A stretch of DNA of 64,000 bases from positions 2,023,360 through 2,087,359 of the forward strand of contig NZ_KZ987724.1 of NCBI RefSeq assembly GCF_003614185.1, given 5' to 3'. Below are positions 45,746 through 55,735 of this stretch, in pieces. The notes under the pieces were generated by a model. It searched no databases and had not been told where the DNA came from. It saw only the letters and a program-made list of their open reading frames with translations. Each line of letters starts with the position of its first letter. Within the stretch, counting starts at the first letter, position 1. This DNA is from Paenibacillus aceti. Its GTDB lineage: Bacteria > Bacillota > Bacilli > Paenibacillales > Paenibacillaceae. Both the position numbers and the translations under genes were made by a program.

Positions 45746-47125
45746 TTACTCGCTTGCCGCGTTAGCTGCATCTTGAGCGGCCTGCACATTTTCCAGCATC
45801 TTCTGAGGTTCAATTTCTCCTCCGATGATTTGCTGGATACCCATGCCGAGCGCCGTGTTAACTTCTGCTTGAACAAGGGCGTCAAAGGCAGGGAACGCAT
45901 TTCCGATTTCACTTACAGCTTTGAAAATATCCTGCATCAAAGGATCGTCAGACGCTGTCTTCATTTGCTCCAGATCCATCTTCATTGCAGGAAGCACGCC
46001 GTCTTCCTTCAAACCGCGAAGCTGCATTTCGTCCGTCCACATGTTCTTGATAAATTCCTTAACCGCTTCCAATTTACGAGGATCTTCGCCAACAGCACTG
46101 GAGAAGCCATAACCGTTATTCGAGTCCTGCATGACTACAAATGGGTCTCCTTCTTTCAGAGGAGGCATATTGAAGTAGCCGATTTTACCTACCATCTCAC
46201 CAGCTTGTGCCGGGTCTCTAAATACGGAGTTCGCCCATGATCCGTCCATCATCATGATCGCTTCGCCGGTAATCACTTGGTTTCTCATATCTGCATATTC
46301 AAAACCGAGCTCGCCCTTCTTGAAGTAACCTTTTTGCACCCATTCCTGATGCTTGGCAATCGCCTTAACCATGTTCTCGTCCGTCCACTTCGTCTCACCA
46401 CTCTTGAATCCGTAAGTGATATCTGCACCAGCGTAGTAGGACCACAGGTTGTTCGTCGTCATCAATGGAATCCATGCATCCTTAGATGCTTGAGCGAATG
46501 GAATCTTGCCGTCAGCTTTGACCTTCTCAGCAATCGCTTCCAATTCATCGAGCGTCTTAGGAACTGTCAGACCTTTTTGCTCAAAATATTCTTTATTATA
46601 GAAAATACCTTCGATCGAGCCGCCGATTGGCAGACCATAAATTTTGCCGTCATGTGTAAATGGACCTAAGTCACTGAACTTATCTTTAATACCTAATTCA
46701 TCCAGAATTGGTGTAAGGTCAAGCATCAAGCCTTCCTTCGCATACAATTCTGCGTCCGGGCTACCGAATACGTCGAACACTTCTGGCGGCTTGCCCGCAG
46801 CCATTTCGCCTCTCAGCTTCTCCTTGCGGTTAACCTCGGAATCAACGCCGTCCAGCTTGATCGTCAGACCAGGAACAGCCTCCTGTGTCTTTTTAACCAC
46901 ATCATCCAGAATGGCCAAACGGAACTTCTTCGCTTCCCCGATCTGTGTGTGACGAATCGTAATTTCAAACGGTTCATCACTGACCTTTGCTTCGTTGGCA
47001 GGTTTGTTGTTCGCCGCGGTGTTTCCTTCATTTGCCGTGTTTTTGTCATTGGAACTTCCACAGCCTGCGAGCAATGTCGAAGCTACAAAAAACAGGGAAA
47101 GTAGCATTGTCACACTCTTTTTCAT
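45746..47125 (-). CDS. Carbohydrate ABC transporter solute-binding lipoprotein
   Basis: 459 residues. Lipoprotein signal with lipobox STLLAGCGSSNDK, then a Thr/Asn-rich linker and the bacterial extracellular solute-binding fold (family 1), with GEMAAGKPPEVFDVFGSP and GEAIMMMDGSWANSVF. It delivers a sugar to the two permeases encoded downstream. Strongly expressed by design: good promoter with TATAAT and a possible CcpA site, and a stabilising hairpin after the gene. Substrate cannot be read from sequence. Confidence 0.94.
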   Translation of the reverse strand: MKKSVTMLLSLFFVASTLLAGCGSSNDKNTANEGNTAANNKPANEAKVSDEPFEITIRHTQIGEAKKFRLAILDDVVKKTQEAVPGLTIKLDGVDSEVNRKEKLRGEMAAGKPPEVFDVFGSPDAELYAKEGLMLDLTPILDELGIKDKFSDLGPFTHDGKIYGLPIGGSIEGIFYNKEYFEQKGLTVPKTLDELEAIAEKVKADGKIPFAQASKDAWIPLMTTNNLWSYYAGADITYGFKSGETKWTDENMVKAIAKHQEWVQKGYFKKGELGFEYADMRNQVITGEAIMMMDGSWANSVFRDPAQAGEMVGKIGYFNMPPLKEGDPFVVMQDSNNGYGFSSAVGEDPRKLEAVKEFIKNMWTDEMQLRGLKEDGVLPAMKMDLEQMKTASDDPLMQDIFKAVSEIGNAFPAFDALVQAEVNTALGMGIQQIIGGEIEPQKMLENVQAAQDAANAASE

Positions 47126-47168
47126 ATTTCTTTGGACCCTCCTTAAGATCGGTTTGTCTTACATCTTC

Positions 47169-47197
47169 ATTATAGAAAGCGATTCCATTTTTGATAA
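47169..47197 (-). promoter_or_regulatory. Promoter of the sugar importer with overlapping cre-like site
   Basis: On the minus strand TTATCA (47197-47192), 17 bases, TATAAT (47174-47169). TGGAATCGCTTTCT (47187-47174) lies in the spacer and fits the catabolite-responsive element with two mismatches, suggesting CcpA repression. Confidence 0.55.
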
Positions 47198-47241
47198 GGA
47201 GGACATTTTTCTATAATGGGGATAATATCATCTAGTCGTAA

Positions 47242-47294
47242 ATTGAAAAAACGGTTAAATCTGACAAACTGCGTCAAATTTAACCGTTTTGTTT
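47242..47294. terminator. Terminator after pflA, bidirectional
   Basis: AAAACGGTTAAAT and ATTTAACCGTTTT, a perfect 13-bp stem with a 17-nt loop, T runs on both sides. Ends the pflB-pflA transcript. Confidence 0.85.
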
Positions 47295-47335
47295 TGGGTT
47301 AGTAATATGTTAAGTCATGTTTACTGACATCATTA

Positions 47336-48088
47336 TTACTTCGCTGAAACTACCTGCTGCCGACCCTCTTCAATCAGACGATTCGCCCGTTCAATCTCCT
47401 CTTCTGTCGGAGAAGGAACGCCTTCCAGAGGGTAATCCCAACCAAGCTCCTGCCATTTAAAAATACCCATGGTATGATAAGGGAGAATTTCGAACTTCTC
47501 TACACCATGCAGCCCGCCGATGAACTTGCCGAGATTGATCAGATCCTGTTCATCGTCATGAATCCCCGGAACAAATACGTGTCGAATCCACATTTTACGG
47601 TCATGCTCAGATAGCCAACGGGCCATATTCAGCATCCGCACATTCGGCTTGCCAGTTAATTTGATATGCTTCTCATTATCGATATGCTTCAAATCAAGCA
47701 TGACCAGGTCGGTCACATCCAGCAAATCGCGGATTTTGTCACCTTCATTGTATCCATTCGTATCCAGACAGGTATGCAGGTTCCAGCGCTTCTTCACCTC
47801 ACGGAATAATTCGGTGACGAATGGAGCTTGTAAAGTCGCTTCTCCACCAGATACCGTCAACCCTCCGCCTGACGAGCGGTAGTAGTTGATGTAAGGCTCA
47901 ATCTCAGCCAATACCTCTTCCAAAGTTACTTCTCGGCCTTCCGTCAGGCTCCAGGTATCAGGGTTATGGCAATATTGGCATTGCAGCAGGCAGCCTTGCA
48001 TGAAGAGTACGAAGCGTATACCCGGTCCATCTACTGTGCCGAATGTTTCTAATGAATGAATACGACCTTTAAGCATATTGTTCGTCAC
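47336..48088 (-). CDS. pflA: Pyruvate formate-lyase activating enzyme
   Basis: 250 residues. Radical SAM enzyme that installs the glycyl radical on PflB under anaerobic conditions. The 4Fe-4S motif CX3CX2C is in MQGCLLQCQYCHNPDTWSL, followed by GGLTVSGGEATLQ and the product-binding segments LDTNGYNEGD and KHIDNEKHIKLTGK. It follows pflB by 59 bases on the same strand and shares its FNR-type control. Cytoplasmic. Confidence 0.97.
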   Translation of the reverse strand: MTNNMLKGRIHSLETFGTVDGPGIRFVLFMQGCLLQCQYCHNPDTWSLTEGREVTLEEVLAEIEPYINYYRSSGGGLTVSGGEATLQAPFVTELFREVKKRWNLHTCLDTNGYNEGDKIRDLLDVTDLVMLDLKHIDNEKHIKLTGKPNVRMLNMARWLSEHDRKMWIRHVFVPGIHDDEQDLINLGKFIGGLHGVEKFEILPYHTMGIFKWQELGWDYPLEGVPSPTEEEIERANRLIEEGRQQVVSAK

Positions 48089-48147
48089 CCTTTCTCATTG
48101 GGCTGCCTGATGTATAGCCACAATCTTAAGCTAATTAGATTACGCTA

Positions 48148-50418
48148 TTACATCGAACCGTGGAAAGTACGGTGAATAACGTCAAGTTGTTGTTCGCGAG
48201 TCAGCTTGATGAAGTTAACGGCATATCCAGATACACGAACTGTCAATTGAGGATAGTTCTCTGGATGATCCATCGCATCGATCAATTGTTCACGGTCGAA
48301 TACGTTAACGTTCAAGTGGTGAGCGTCGCTGCCGAAATATCCATCCATCATCGATACGAGGTTGGATTCACGAGAATCGATGTCTTTACCAAGAGCCTTA
48401 GGAACGATCGAGAACGTATTGGAAATACCGTCCAAGCTATGTTCGTAAGGAAGCTTAGCAACCGAGCTCAAGGAAGCAAGAGCACCCTTCTTATCGCGGC
48501 CATGCATTGGGTTAGCACCTGGTGCGAATGGTTCTCCGCCTTTACGTCCGTCTGGAGTGCTACCTGTTTTCTTACCATACACAACATTGGAAGTGATCGT
48601 CAGGATCGATTGTGTTGGCAAGGAGTTACGATAAGTTTTATGCTTGCGAATCATGCCCATGAAGCTTTCAACGAGCTTGACAGCGATTTGGTCAACCTTG
48701 TCATCATTGTTACCATAGCAAGGGAACTCGCCTTCGATTTCAAAATCAACTGCGATGCCTTGTTCGTTACGGATCGGTTTAACCTTAGCGTATTTAATAG
48801 CGCTCAAGGAGTCGGCAGCTACCGACAGACCAGCGATACCGCAAGCCATCGTACGCAGAATGTCACGGTCATGCAATGCCATTTCAATGCGTTCGTAGCA
48901 ATATTTATCATGCATATAGTGAATTACATTCAAGGAGTTAACATAAGTCTTGGCCAGCCATTCCATCATCGGAATATAACGTTTCATCACTTCATCATAA
49001 TCCAGATATTCGGAAGTAATCGCTGGGTATTCAGGACCCACTTGTACGCCGGATTTCTCGTCCTTACCACCATTGATAGCGTACAGCAATACCTTCGCCA
49101 AGTTAGCGCGAGCACCGAAGAATTGCATTTGTTTACCGATTCTCATCGCGGATACACAGCAAGCAATACCGTAGTCATCGCCGTAGATCGGACGCATCAG
49201 ATCGTCATTCTCATATTGAATCGAACTGGTCTCGATCGATACTTTTGCCGCAAATTTCTTGAACGCTTCAGGCAATTTCTCGGACCACAGTACAGTCAGG
49301 TTCGGTTCTGGTCCTGGTCCCAAGTTGTACAGTGTGTGCAGGAAACGGAAGCTGTTCTTCGTGACGAGTGTTCTGCCATCTTCGGCCATACCGCCGATCG
49401 ATTCAGTCACCCAAGTTGGGTCACCGCTGAACAAGTCATTATATTCAGGAGTACGCAAGAATTTCACGATACGCAACTTCATTACGAAGTGGTCAACCAA
49501 TTCTTGAGCACTTTCTTCATTCAATACGCCTTCAGCCAAGTCGCGTTCCACATAGGTATCGAGGAAAGAAGATACACGGCCAAGAGACATCGCTGCACCG
49601 TCTTGCTCTTTGATTGCAGCCAGGTAACCGAAGTATACCCATTGGAAAGCTTCTTTAGCATTTTCAGCTGGTCTGGAAATGTCGAAGCCGTACATTTGGC
49701 CCAATTCTTTCAATTCTTCCAAAGCGCGGATTTGCTCAGACAGCTCTTCACGAAGACGGATTACATCTTCATCGATAACATCGACTTCAAGGCTAAGCTT
49801 TTCTTGTTTCTTTTGCTTGATCAGGAAATCAACGCCATAGAGTGCTACACGACGATAGTCGCCGATGATCCGGCCACGGCCGTAAGCATCTGGAAGACCT
49901 GTGATGATCCCTGCTTTACGGCAAGCTCTCATCTCAGTGGTATATGCATCGAAAACACCTTGGTTATGCGTTTTGCGAATTTTTGTAAACAGATCTACGA
50001 TTTCGCCCGGCAGTTCAAATCCATAAGCTTTACAGGAATTGAGAACCATGTTAATTCCGCCGAATGGGTGAATCGTACGTTTGAACGGCTCATCTGCTTG
50101 CAAGCCAACGACTTGTTCCTTGTCTTTGTCCAAATAACCTGCAGCATGAGAAGTGATTGTAGAAGGTGTGTTCACATCTACATCAAGTACACCGCCAGCT
50201 TCGCGTTCTTTCTTGGACAGATCGGAAATGATATCCCAGAGTGCTTTAGTATTGGCTGTAGCGCCTTTAAGGAATTTGTCATCTCCTTCATAGGATGCAA
50301 CGTTCTTTTGAATAAAGTTACGAACATTAACCTCTTTCATCCACTTGCCAGCTTTGAAGCCTCTCCATGCGGATGGAACTGCTTGACTACCTTGTACTTC
50401 TCTTTCAATCACCGACAT
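48148..50418 (-). CDS. pflB: Formate acetyltransferase (pyruvate formate-lyase)
   Basis: 756 residues from ATG 50418-50416 ([16 protein letters not shown]), with GGAGGG eight bases upstream; the open frame continues 11 codons further without a ribosome site. Splits pyruvate with CoA into acetyl-CoA and formate in mixed-acid fermentation. Visible are the catalytic Cys pair in [13 protein letters not shown] and the glycyl-radical loop [16 protein letters not shown] near the C-terminus. Codon use is strongly biased: no TTA, CTA or TCA codons, leaving a full-length open frame on the opposite strand. Upstream are four FNR-type palindromes. Confidence 0.98.
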   Translation of the reverse strand: MSVIEREVQGSQAVPSAWRGFKAGKWMKEVNVRNFIQKNVASYEGDDKFLKGATANTKALWDIISDLSKKEREAGGVLDVDVNTPSTITSHAAGYLDKDKEQVVGLQADEPFKRTIHPFGGINMVLNSCKAYGFELPGEIVDLFTKIRKTHNQGVFDAYTTEMRACRKAGIITGLPDAYGRGRIIGDYRRVALYGVDFLIKQKKQEKLSLEVDVIDEDVIRLREELSEQIRALEELKELGQMYGFDISRPAENAKEAFQWVYFGYLAAIKEQDGAAMSLGRVSSFLDTYVERDLAEGVLNEESAQELVDHFVMKLRIVKFLRTPEYNDLFSGDPTWVTESIGGMAEDGRTLVTKNSFRFLHTLYNLGPGPEPNLTVLWSEKLPEAFKKFAAKVSIETSSIQYENDDLMRPIYGDDYGIACCVSAMRIGKQMQFFGARANLAKVLLYAINGGKDEKSGVQVGPEYPAITSEYLDYDEVMKRYIPMMEWLAKTYVNSLNVIHYMHDKYCYERIEMALHDRDILRTMACGIAGLSVAADSLSAIKYAKVKPIRNEQGIAVDFEIEGEFPCYGNNDDKVDQIAVKLVESFMGMIRKHKTYRNSLPTQSILTITSNVVYGKKTGSTPDGRKGGEPFAPGANPMHGRDKKGALASLSSVAKLPYEHSLDGISNTFSIVPKALGKDIDSRESNLVSMMDGYFGSDAHHLNVNVFDREQLIDAMDHPENYPQLTVRVSGYAVNFIKLTREQQLDVIHRTFHGSM

Positions 50419-50492
50419 CTTTATTCCCTCCATATATATAGTTTGGAGCACGCGGTTGAAGGATATACTCGCGCCTCGTGATCCCTAAAATT

Positions 50493-50508
50493 TGTGATAA
50501 TTTTCACA
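50493..50508. promoter_or_regulatory. FNR-type box upstream of pflB (P1)
   Basis: TGTGATAATTTTCACA, perfect TGTGA-N6-TCACA. Centre is 83 bases from the pflB start; a TATATC lies about 30 bases downstream. Confidence 0.75.
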
Positions 50509-50536
50509 TTTCATACACTAATAAATCTGTGAGTGT

Positions 50537-50553
50537 TGTGAAAACATATCACC
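50537..50553. promoter_or_regulatory. FNR-like box with 7-nt spacer (P2)
   Basis: TGTGAAAACATATCACC: both half sites present but spaced by seven rather than six bases, so binding would be weaker. Confidence 0.4.
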
Positions 50554-50616
50554 TATTTCAAAAATTTATGCGGGATCATTTATGTCATAATCATACCTCA
50601 ATCCCCCATAAATGAT

Positions 50617-50653
50617 TGTGACAAATATCACAATCGAGGTGATATTTGTCACG
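50617..50653. promoter_or_regulatory. Double FNR-type operator between adhE and pflB (P3 and P4)
   Basis: TGTGACAAATATCACA (50617-50632) and GGTGATATTTGTCACG (50638-50653). The 14-bp cores GTGACAAATATCAC and GTGATATTTGTCAC are exact reverse complements, so the two boxes form a perfect inverted repeat 21 bases centre to centre, two helical turns. Confidence 0.7.
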
Positions 50654-50674
50654 AATTTCCTTGCGTTTGTTCAA

Positions 50675-53293
50675 TTATTTGTCAAATCTTCCGTAGAAGG
50701 CATCGCGGTAAATTTCAGCCAATTCCGTAACGAGCGGCAGCTTAGGATTCGCCGTTGTACATTGGTCTTCAAAGGCACGGTCTGCCAGATAATCTACCTT
50801 CGATTCGAAATCCTTCGGATCAAATCCAAGCTCTTGGAAGGTCTCTGGAATTTCGAGTTTTCTGTTCAGTTCGCGAATCGCATTGATCAGGCTCTTCACG
50901 CCTTCTTCCGTAGTGCGAGCCGGCAATCCAAGAATACGAGCGATCTCCGCATAGCGTTCGTCAGCGATGAAATGTCTGTATTTAGGCCATGCTGCGAATT
51001 TGGTCGGCTTCTTGGCATTGTAGCGAATGACGTGCGGCAGCAGGATCGCATTCGTACGACCATGCGCTGTATGGTATTGTCCGCCCCATTTATGCGCCAA
51101 GCTGTGGTTAATTCCCAGGAAGGCGTTAGCAAAGGCCATACCAGCCAATGTCGAAGCATTATGCATTTTCTCACGAGCCAGCTTGTCGCCGGTAAGCGCC
51201 GATTTCTCAAGGTTCTGGAATACGAGTTGGATTGCCTTGATGGCAAGACCATCTGTATAGTCATTAGCCATTACTGAGACATAGGCCTCGATCGCATGGG
51301 TCAAGACGTCCATACCCGTGTCGGCAACTGCGCTCTTAGGCAAGGTATATACGAATTCAGGGTCGATAATGGCTACGTCTGGAGTCAGCTCATAGTCAGC
51401 CAAAGGATACTTCGTATTGCCTTTTAGCTTATCGGTAATTACTGCGAAAGAAGTTACTTCAGAACCTGTACCCGAAGTGGTCGGAATCGCTACGAATTGA
51501 GCTTTTTGACCGAGATGCGGGTATTTGTAAATCCGTTTGCGGATATCCATGAATTTCTGCTTCAGGTTATTGAAGCTGGTCTCTGGATATTCATAGAACA
51601 ACCACATGCCCTTCGCAGCATCCATTGGCGAACCGCCGCCAAGTGCGATGATACAGTCTGGCTGGAATTTGTTCATCAGATCCGTACCGCGTTCTACCGT
51701 AGTTGTCGATGGATCGGGCTCAACATCCGAGAATACCTTGATGGCTACTGGATTTTGACGCTGATTGAGGTAATGCACTACACGATCCACATATCCCAGT
51801 TTAACCATCATCGGGTCAGTAACGATCAGTACACGGCTGATGTCAGGCATTTTAGCCAGATATTGAGTCGCACCCTTTTCAAAATAAATTTTGCTAGGAA
51901 CCTTGAACCATTGCATATTCACAGTACGGTGGTTCACCCTTTTCACGTTGATCAGATTAATAGCTGTTACGTTCGACGATGTGGAGTTACGTCCATATGA
52001 TCCACAGCCTAGTGTCAACGATGGCAGGTTCGTGTTATAGATGTCACCGATACCGCCTTGCGAGGATGGCTGGTTGACCAGAATCCGGCAAGTAGGCATA
52101 CGATCCGAATATTTTTTAATAATATCTTCATTATTGGAATGGATTACCGAAGAGTGACCCATACCGCCGAAGGTTACTACTTCATGAGCCAGCTCGATAC
52201 CTTGCTCTGCAGTCTTCACTTTATAGCAGGCCAGGATCGGGCTCAATTTCTCAGCAGACAGAGGGAACTTAGGACCGACACCCTCGATTTCTGCAATGAG
52301 AATCTTAGTACCCTCCGGTACATCAATACCGCACATTTCAGCGATTTTCACAGCAGGTTGACCTACGATCGCCGGGTTCACTGCACATTTATCTGCAATG
52401 ATCGCACCCTTAGTCAGCTTAGCTGCCTCCTCTTTATTTACGAAATAGCATCCGTTAGCTATCATTTTTTTCTTCACTTGGTCGAAGATCGGTTCTTCGA
52501 TAATTACCGCTTGTTCGGAAGCACAGATCATACCGTTATCAAACGTTTTGGACAGGATCAGGTCATTCACCGCTTGGTCAATGTCAGCGCTCTTCTCAAT
52601 GAAGCAAGGAACGTTACCAGGGCCTACACCCAGAGCTGGCTTACCGCAGCTATATGCTGCTTTTACCATGGCGGAGCCGCCGGTTGCCAGGATACAAGCG
52701 ATGTCTTTATGATTCATCAGCGCATTTGTACGATCCATGGACGGATTCTCAATCCATTGAATACAGTTGGCAGGAGCACCATGCTCGATCGCTGCGTCCA
52801 GCAAAATCTTCGCTGCTTCAGAGCTACAACGTTGAGCGGATGGATGAAATCCGAAAATAATCGGGTTACGAGTTTTAATCGCGATAAGAGCTTTAAAGAT
52901 CGTCGTAGATGTCGGGTTCGTTACCGGAGTAATCCCCATGATGGTGCCGACTGGCTCAGCGATTTTCTGGAAGCTGTCATATTCATTGTCTTCAATCACA
53001 CCGACGGTCTTATCATACTTGATGCTGTGAAAAATGTACTCGGTAGCGAACATGTTCTTGATGATCTTATCTTCGTACACACCGCGGCCTGTTTCTTCTA
53101 CAGCCATCTTCGCCAGATACATATGTTTGTCCAGACCGGCTAATGCCATGGCTTGCACAATAGAATCAATTTGTTCCTGATCCAAACTCATGAAGGCTTC
53201 TTGTGCTTTTTTCGCTTTGTCGATCAATGTTTGTACATACTCTTGCGCAGTAGGTTCTTGTACCTTGGTCGCAACTTCGTTTTTAACGGCCAT
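50675..53293 (-). CDS. adhE: Bifunctional acetaldehyde-CoA / alcohol dehydrogenase
   Basis: 872 residues from ATG 53293-53291 ([19 protein letters not shown]), with AGGAGG nine bases upstream. N-terminal aldehyde dehydrogenase domain (about 1-440) with the catalytic Cys in [12 protein letters not shown], and C-terminal iron-dependent alcohol dehydrogenase (about 450-870) with metal His in [14 protein letters not shown] and [18 protein letters not shown]. Reduces acetyl-CoA to ethanol, recycling NADH. Lies upstream of pflB in the same direction; the two carry separate FNR-type sites. Confidence 0.97.
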   Translation of the reverse strand: MAVKNEVATKVQEPTAQEYVQTLIDKAKKAQEAFMSLDQEQIDSIVQAMALAGLDKHMYLAKMAVEETGRGVYEDKIIKNMFATEYIFHSIKYDKTVGVIEDNEYDSFQKIAEPVGTIMGITPVTNPTSTTIFKALIAIKTRNPIIFGFHPSAQRCSSEAAKILLDAAIEHGAPANCIQWIENPSMDRTNALMNHKDIACILATGGSAMVKAAYSCGKPALGVGPGNVPCFIEKSADIDQAVNDLILSKTFDNGMICASEQAVIIEEPIFDQVKKKMIANGCYFVNKEEAAKLTKGAIIADKCAVNPAIVGQPAVKIAEMCGIDVPEGTKILIAEIEGVGPKFPLSAEKLSPILACYKVKTAEQGIELAHEVVTFGGMGHSSVIHSNNEDIIKKYSDRMPTCRILVNQPSSQGGIGDIYNTNLPSLTLGCGSYGRNSTSSNVTAINLINVKRVNHRTVNMQWFKVPSKIYFEKGATQYLAKMPDISRVLIVTDPMMVKLGYVDRVVHYLNQRQNPVAIKVFSDVEPDPSTTTVERGTDLMNKFQPDCIIALGGGSPMDAAKGMWLFYEYPETSFNNLKQKFMDIRKRIYKYPHLGQKAQFVAIPTTSGTGSEVTSFAVITDKLKGNTKYPLADYELTPDVAIIDPEFVYTLPKSAVADTGMDVLTHAIEAYVSVMANDYTDGLAIKAIQLVFQNLEKSALTGDKLAREKMHNASTLAGMAFANAFLGINHSLAHKWGGQYHTAHGRTNAILLPHVIRYNAKKPTKFAAWPKYRHFIADERYAEIARILGLPARTTEEGVKSLINAIRELNRKLEIPETFQELGFDPKDFESKVDYLADRAFEDQCTTANPKLPLVTELAEIYRDAFYGRFDK

Positions 53294-53334
53294 GTCTCTC
53301 ATCCTCCTAAAGATTATGGATTCGCCTGTCTTTT

Positions 53335-53367
53335 AGATCGTGAAATAAGATCGTGAAATATTTCACT
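53335..53367. repeat. 13-bp tandem duplication and FNR-like palindrome in adhE leader
   Basis: AGATCGTGAAATA occurs twice head to tail (53335-53347, 53348-53360). The second copy runs into CGTGAAATATTTCACT (53352-53367), whose core GTGAAATATTTCAC is a perfect palindrome of FNR type. It lies downstream of the predicted promoter, where binding could repress. Confidence 0.6.
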
Positions 53368-53413
53368 TGAAGGTTCATCCCTTGGAAGCTCTGTGCTTCT
53401 CTTTTATGATTTG

Positions 53414-53457
53414 ATCATAGCATATCGATTTTATTTTGTATAGTGAATTTTTTCACA
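53414..53457 (-). promoter_or_regulatory. adhE promoter with FNR-type box in class II position
   Basis: Box AGTGAATTTTTTCACA at 53442-53457 and TATGAT (minus strand, 53419-53414). The box centre would be about 41-43 bases before the predicted start of transcription, the usual position for FNR activation. Confidence 0.65.
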
Positions 53458-53624
53458 AACTATAAAGTGGTTGAAAACTTTCATGTTTCGGTGTATATTT
53501 TCATCATGTTCTTACATATAAGTGTTTATTTTTAAAGCTACTTTCGACCTTGAATGATAAAATAGACGAAGTTTGTTCTCCTAAAATTCCCGGTTGACAA
53601 GTGGCAGCTGGGTAACGCTTCCAA

Positions 53625-53640
53625 AGTGAAATTAGTCACA
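53625..53640. promoter_or_regulatory. FNR-type box upstream of fnr
   Basis: AGTGAAATTAGTCACA, one mismatch to TGTGA-N6-TCACA, about 130 bases before the fnr start. Suggests autoregulation. A TATAAT lies at 53701-53706, too far for class II activation from this box. Confidence 0.55.
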
Positions 53641-53770
53641 ATGTTAAAAATTAGACACTTTTAGACGTATTAGAGACGACCCAAAATCAAATAATCGTTA
53701 TATAATTAATTTAAAATAATTTAAAATTTTCAGAAAATTAAAGACAAATTCGGATACAAAGGGGAAATCG

Positions 53771-54490
53771 ATGATGAGTGAAAGTGTAAATACCACCATG
53801 CCCCGCGGCAATACAAGTTGTTTCTCCGAGCAAAACTTCAACCGACTTCTGGTTACTATGAAGGATAAGTCTTATCCCGAGGGGACGCATCTGTTCTGGG
53901 AAGGTGATCTTTCCGATAAATTGTTCTATATTAAGCGCGGGCGTGTTAAATTAACCAAATCAACGGATGAAGGAAAAGAACTCATTCTATATATGTATGG
54001 TCGTGGCGATCTGGTCGGACAGGCCGATCCGTTCTTTAGCATGAAGCATAGCTTCACCGCTGAAGTGATCGAGGATAGCGAGGTCGGCGTAATCGAGCAA
54101 AAAGATCTGGAAATTATGATTTGCCAGCATTGTGATTTTTCAATTGATTTCATGAAATGGATGGGGATTCACCATCGTCTTACCCAGACCAAATTCCGTG
54201 ACTTGATGATGTATGGTAAGCCCGGTGCGCTGACCTCTACTTTAATTCGCCTTAGTAATACTTATGGTGAGCCGTATGGCGACTCTATTCTCATTAATAA
54301 GAAAATTACACATACGGATCTTTCCAATATGATCGGCGCGACTCGTGAGAGCGTCAACCGCATGCTCAGTGACCTTCGCAAGAAGGATGCGCTCGAGTAC
54401 GTGAATGGCATGATCGTCATTAAGGATCTGGTCATGCTGCAGGATATGTGCCACTGTGAGCTATGTCCGAATGAAATCTGCCGGATCTGA
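53771..54490 (+). CDS. fnr: Anaerobic regulator Fnr (Crp/Fnr family, C-terminal Fe-S type)
   Basis: 239 residues. Cyclic-nucleotide-binding-like sensor (about 22-135) and winged helix with ITHTDLSNMIGATRESVNRMLSDL. Four cysteines cluster at the extreme C-terminus (C227, C229, C232, C237 in MCHCELCPNEICRI), and D144 lies in KFRDLMM. B. subtilis Fnr binds its 4Fe-4S cluster through three C-terminal cysteines and one Asp, unlike E. coli FNR with N-terminal ligands; this protein follows the Bacillus pattern. Flanked by adhE and pfl genes that carry its boxes. GGGGA precedes the ATG. Confidence 0.95.
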   Translation: MMSESVNTTMPRGNTSCFSEQNFNRLLVTMKDKSYPEGTHLFWEGDLSDKLFYIKRGRVKLTKSTDEGKELILYMYGRGDLVGQADPFFSMKHSFTAEVIEDSEVGVIEQKDLEIMICQHCDFSIDFMKWMGIHHRLTQTKFRDLMMYGKPGALTSTLIRLSNTYGEPYGDSILINKKITHTDLSNMIGATRESVNRMLSDLRKKDALEYVNGMIVIKDLVMLQDMCHCELCPNEICRI

Positions 54491-54514
54491 TGAGTCAGTC
54501 CGGCGACCATCCCC

Positions 54515-54558
54515 TACCCTTCGATTTCCTGAACCGGAATATCGAAGGGTATTTTTTT
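54515..54558. terminator. Terminator between fnr and hemH
   Basis: TACCCTTCGAT and ATCGAAGGGTA, an 11-bp stem with a loop containing CCGG, then seven T on the plus strand. Confidence 0.85.
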
Positions 54559-54572
54559 GCCTAGCTAAATGG

Positions 54573-55583
54573 TTAATCCCTCCAGCCCAGTGCATTCTTC
54601 TCCACCAGCCCAGCCAGAAATTCCAGCCAATCGGCTTGATCATTCAAGCAGGGGGCTGCAGTGAATTGCTGCTCCTCTCCGCCTCCGGCGGCAAATTGCT
54701 CTCTGCCCTCGATAGCTAGCTCATGCAACGTTTCCAGGCAATCTGTGACCAGCCCTGGTGAGAAAATCAGGGGCCTCTTGATCCCCCGTTCCGCTAATTG
54801 TCCTAGCACCTCATCCGTAGCTGGCCCTACCCATTCCTCTGGCCCAAAGCGCGACTGGAAGGTGACTTGGTAACGGTCTGAGCTCCATCCCATCGCCTCC
54901 GCCAGCAGCCTGGCTGTCTCCATACATTGCAATGGATAAGGATCGCCAGAATCTACATATCGCTTCGGTATGCCGTGGAAGGTGAGAACATAAAAATCGG
55001 GGTCAAGCTTGTGATCTTCAATATAACGGTGCAGATGCTTATGCATAGCAGATATGTAATCAGGTTCCTTGTAATATGCGTCCACAAACCGCAGTGCGGG
55101 AACGAAGCGCTTTGACACCGGCCCGCCGACACTCCTTCTTCCGAGCGCAGCGAAGCAGGCTTGATCATATACGGACGCGCTCGTCGTCGACGAATATTGC
55201 GGGAACAAAGGAACAATAATAATGCGTGTGACCCCCGCTGCTTCCAGCTTAGCCATGGTCTGCTTCATGCTCGGCTCACTATAAGCCAGCGCCAGCTCCA
55301 CCTGATAATCGGTGCCAAGCAAGGCCTGAAGACCCGACTGCTGCGCCAATGAATGAATCAACAGTGGCGAGCCGTCCGCCTGCCAAATCTCACTGTACAG
55401 CTTAGCCGATTTACGCGGTCTCGTGCGCAGAATGATCCCCCGCAGCAGCGGCTGCCAGAACCATGGAGAATAATCGATAATCCGCCGATCCGACAGAAAT
55501 TTGCGAAGATATGGGCGTACCGCTTGGGCTGTTGGCTCCAAGGGCGTGCCGATTTGCGATAATATAACTCCGATCGGAGACAT
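54573..55583 (-). CDS. hemH: Ferrochelatase family protein
   Basis: 336 residues. Inserts iron into a porphyrin in heme synthesis; in Firmicutes the substrate is usually coproporphyrin III. Visible are the N-terminal GVILSQIGTPLEPT, ALAYSEPSMKQTMAKLEAAG, PLFPQYSSTTSASVYDQA and the active-site histidine region VLTFHGIPKRYVDSGDPYP, then VTFQSRFGPEEWVGPATDEVL. Converges on fnr. hemE and hemY are not adjacent. Confidence 0.92.
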   Translation of the reverse strand: MSPIGVILSQIGTPLEPTAQAVRPYLRKFLSDRRIIDYSPWFWQPLLRGIILRTRPRKSAKLYSEIWQADGSPLLIHSLAQQSGLQALLGTDYQVELALAYSEPSMKQTMAKLEAAGVTRIIIVPLFPQYSSTTSASVYDQACFAALGRRSVGGPVSKRFVPALRFVDAYYKEPDYISAMHKHLHRYIEDHKLDPDFYVLTFHGIPKRYVDSGDPYPLQCMETARLLAEAMGWSSDRYQVTFQSRFGPEEWVGPATDEVLGQLAERGIKRPLIFSPGLVTDCLETLHELAIEGREQFAAGGGEEQQFTAAPCLNDQADWLEFLAGLVEKNALGWRD

Positions 55584-55681
55584 TCCAGAAGACTCCTTCC
55601 TTGTAACATAAGCTCAACGTAGCATATAAGCCCCGAAATATACAGTATATGAGATCACAGGGACTTGTCGCCGCCAAAAAG

Positions 55682-55710
55682 AAAAGGCCTTCAAAAACTG
55701 AAAGGCCCCT
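55682..55710 (-). terminator. Terminator after the small flavoprotein
   Basis: On the minus strand GGCCTTTCAGTTTTTGAAGGCC followed by TTTTC; lies 25 bases after the stop codon. Confidence 0.7.
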
Positions 55711-55735
55711 CCCATAGTAATTTGCTTGTTATTGT

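Noticed and set aside
48160-50481. A 773-codon open frame on the plus strand across the whole of pflB
   Set aside because: It is in exact codon register with pflB, so it stays open only because pflB uses no TTA, CTA or TCA codons. That is the expected codon bias of a highly expressed gene. The translated product has no family character.
50617-50653. The P3/P4 inverted repeat as a terminator for adhE
   Set aside because: The stem is long but AT-rich and no T run follows on the minus strand; the half sites match FNR boxes instead.
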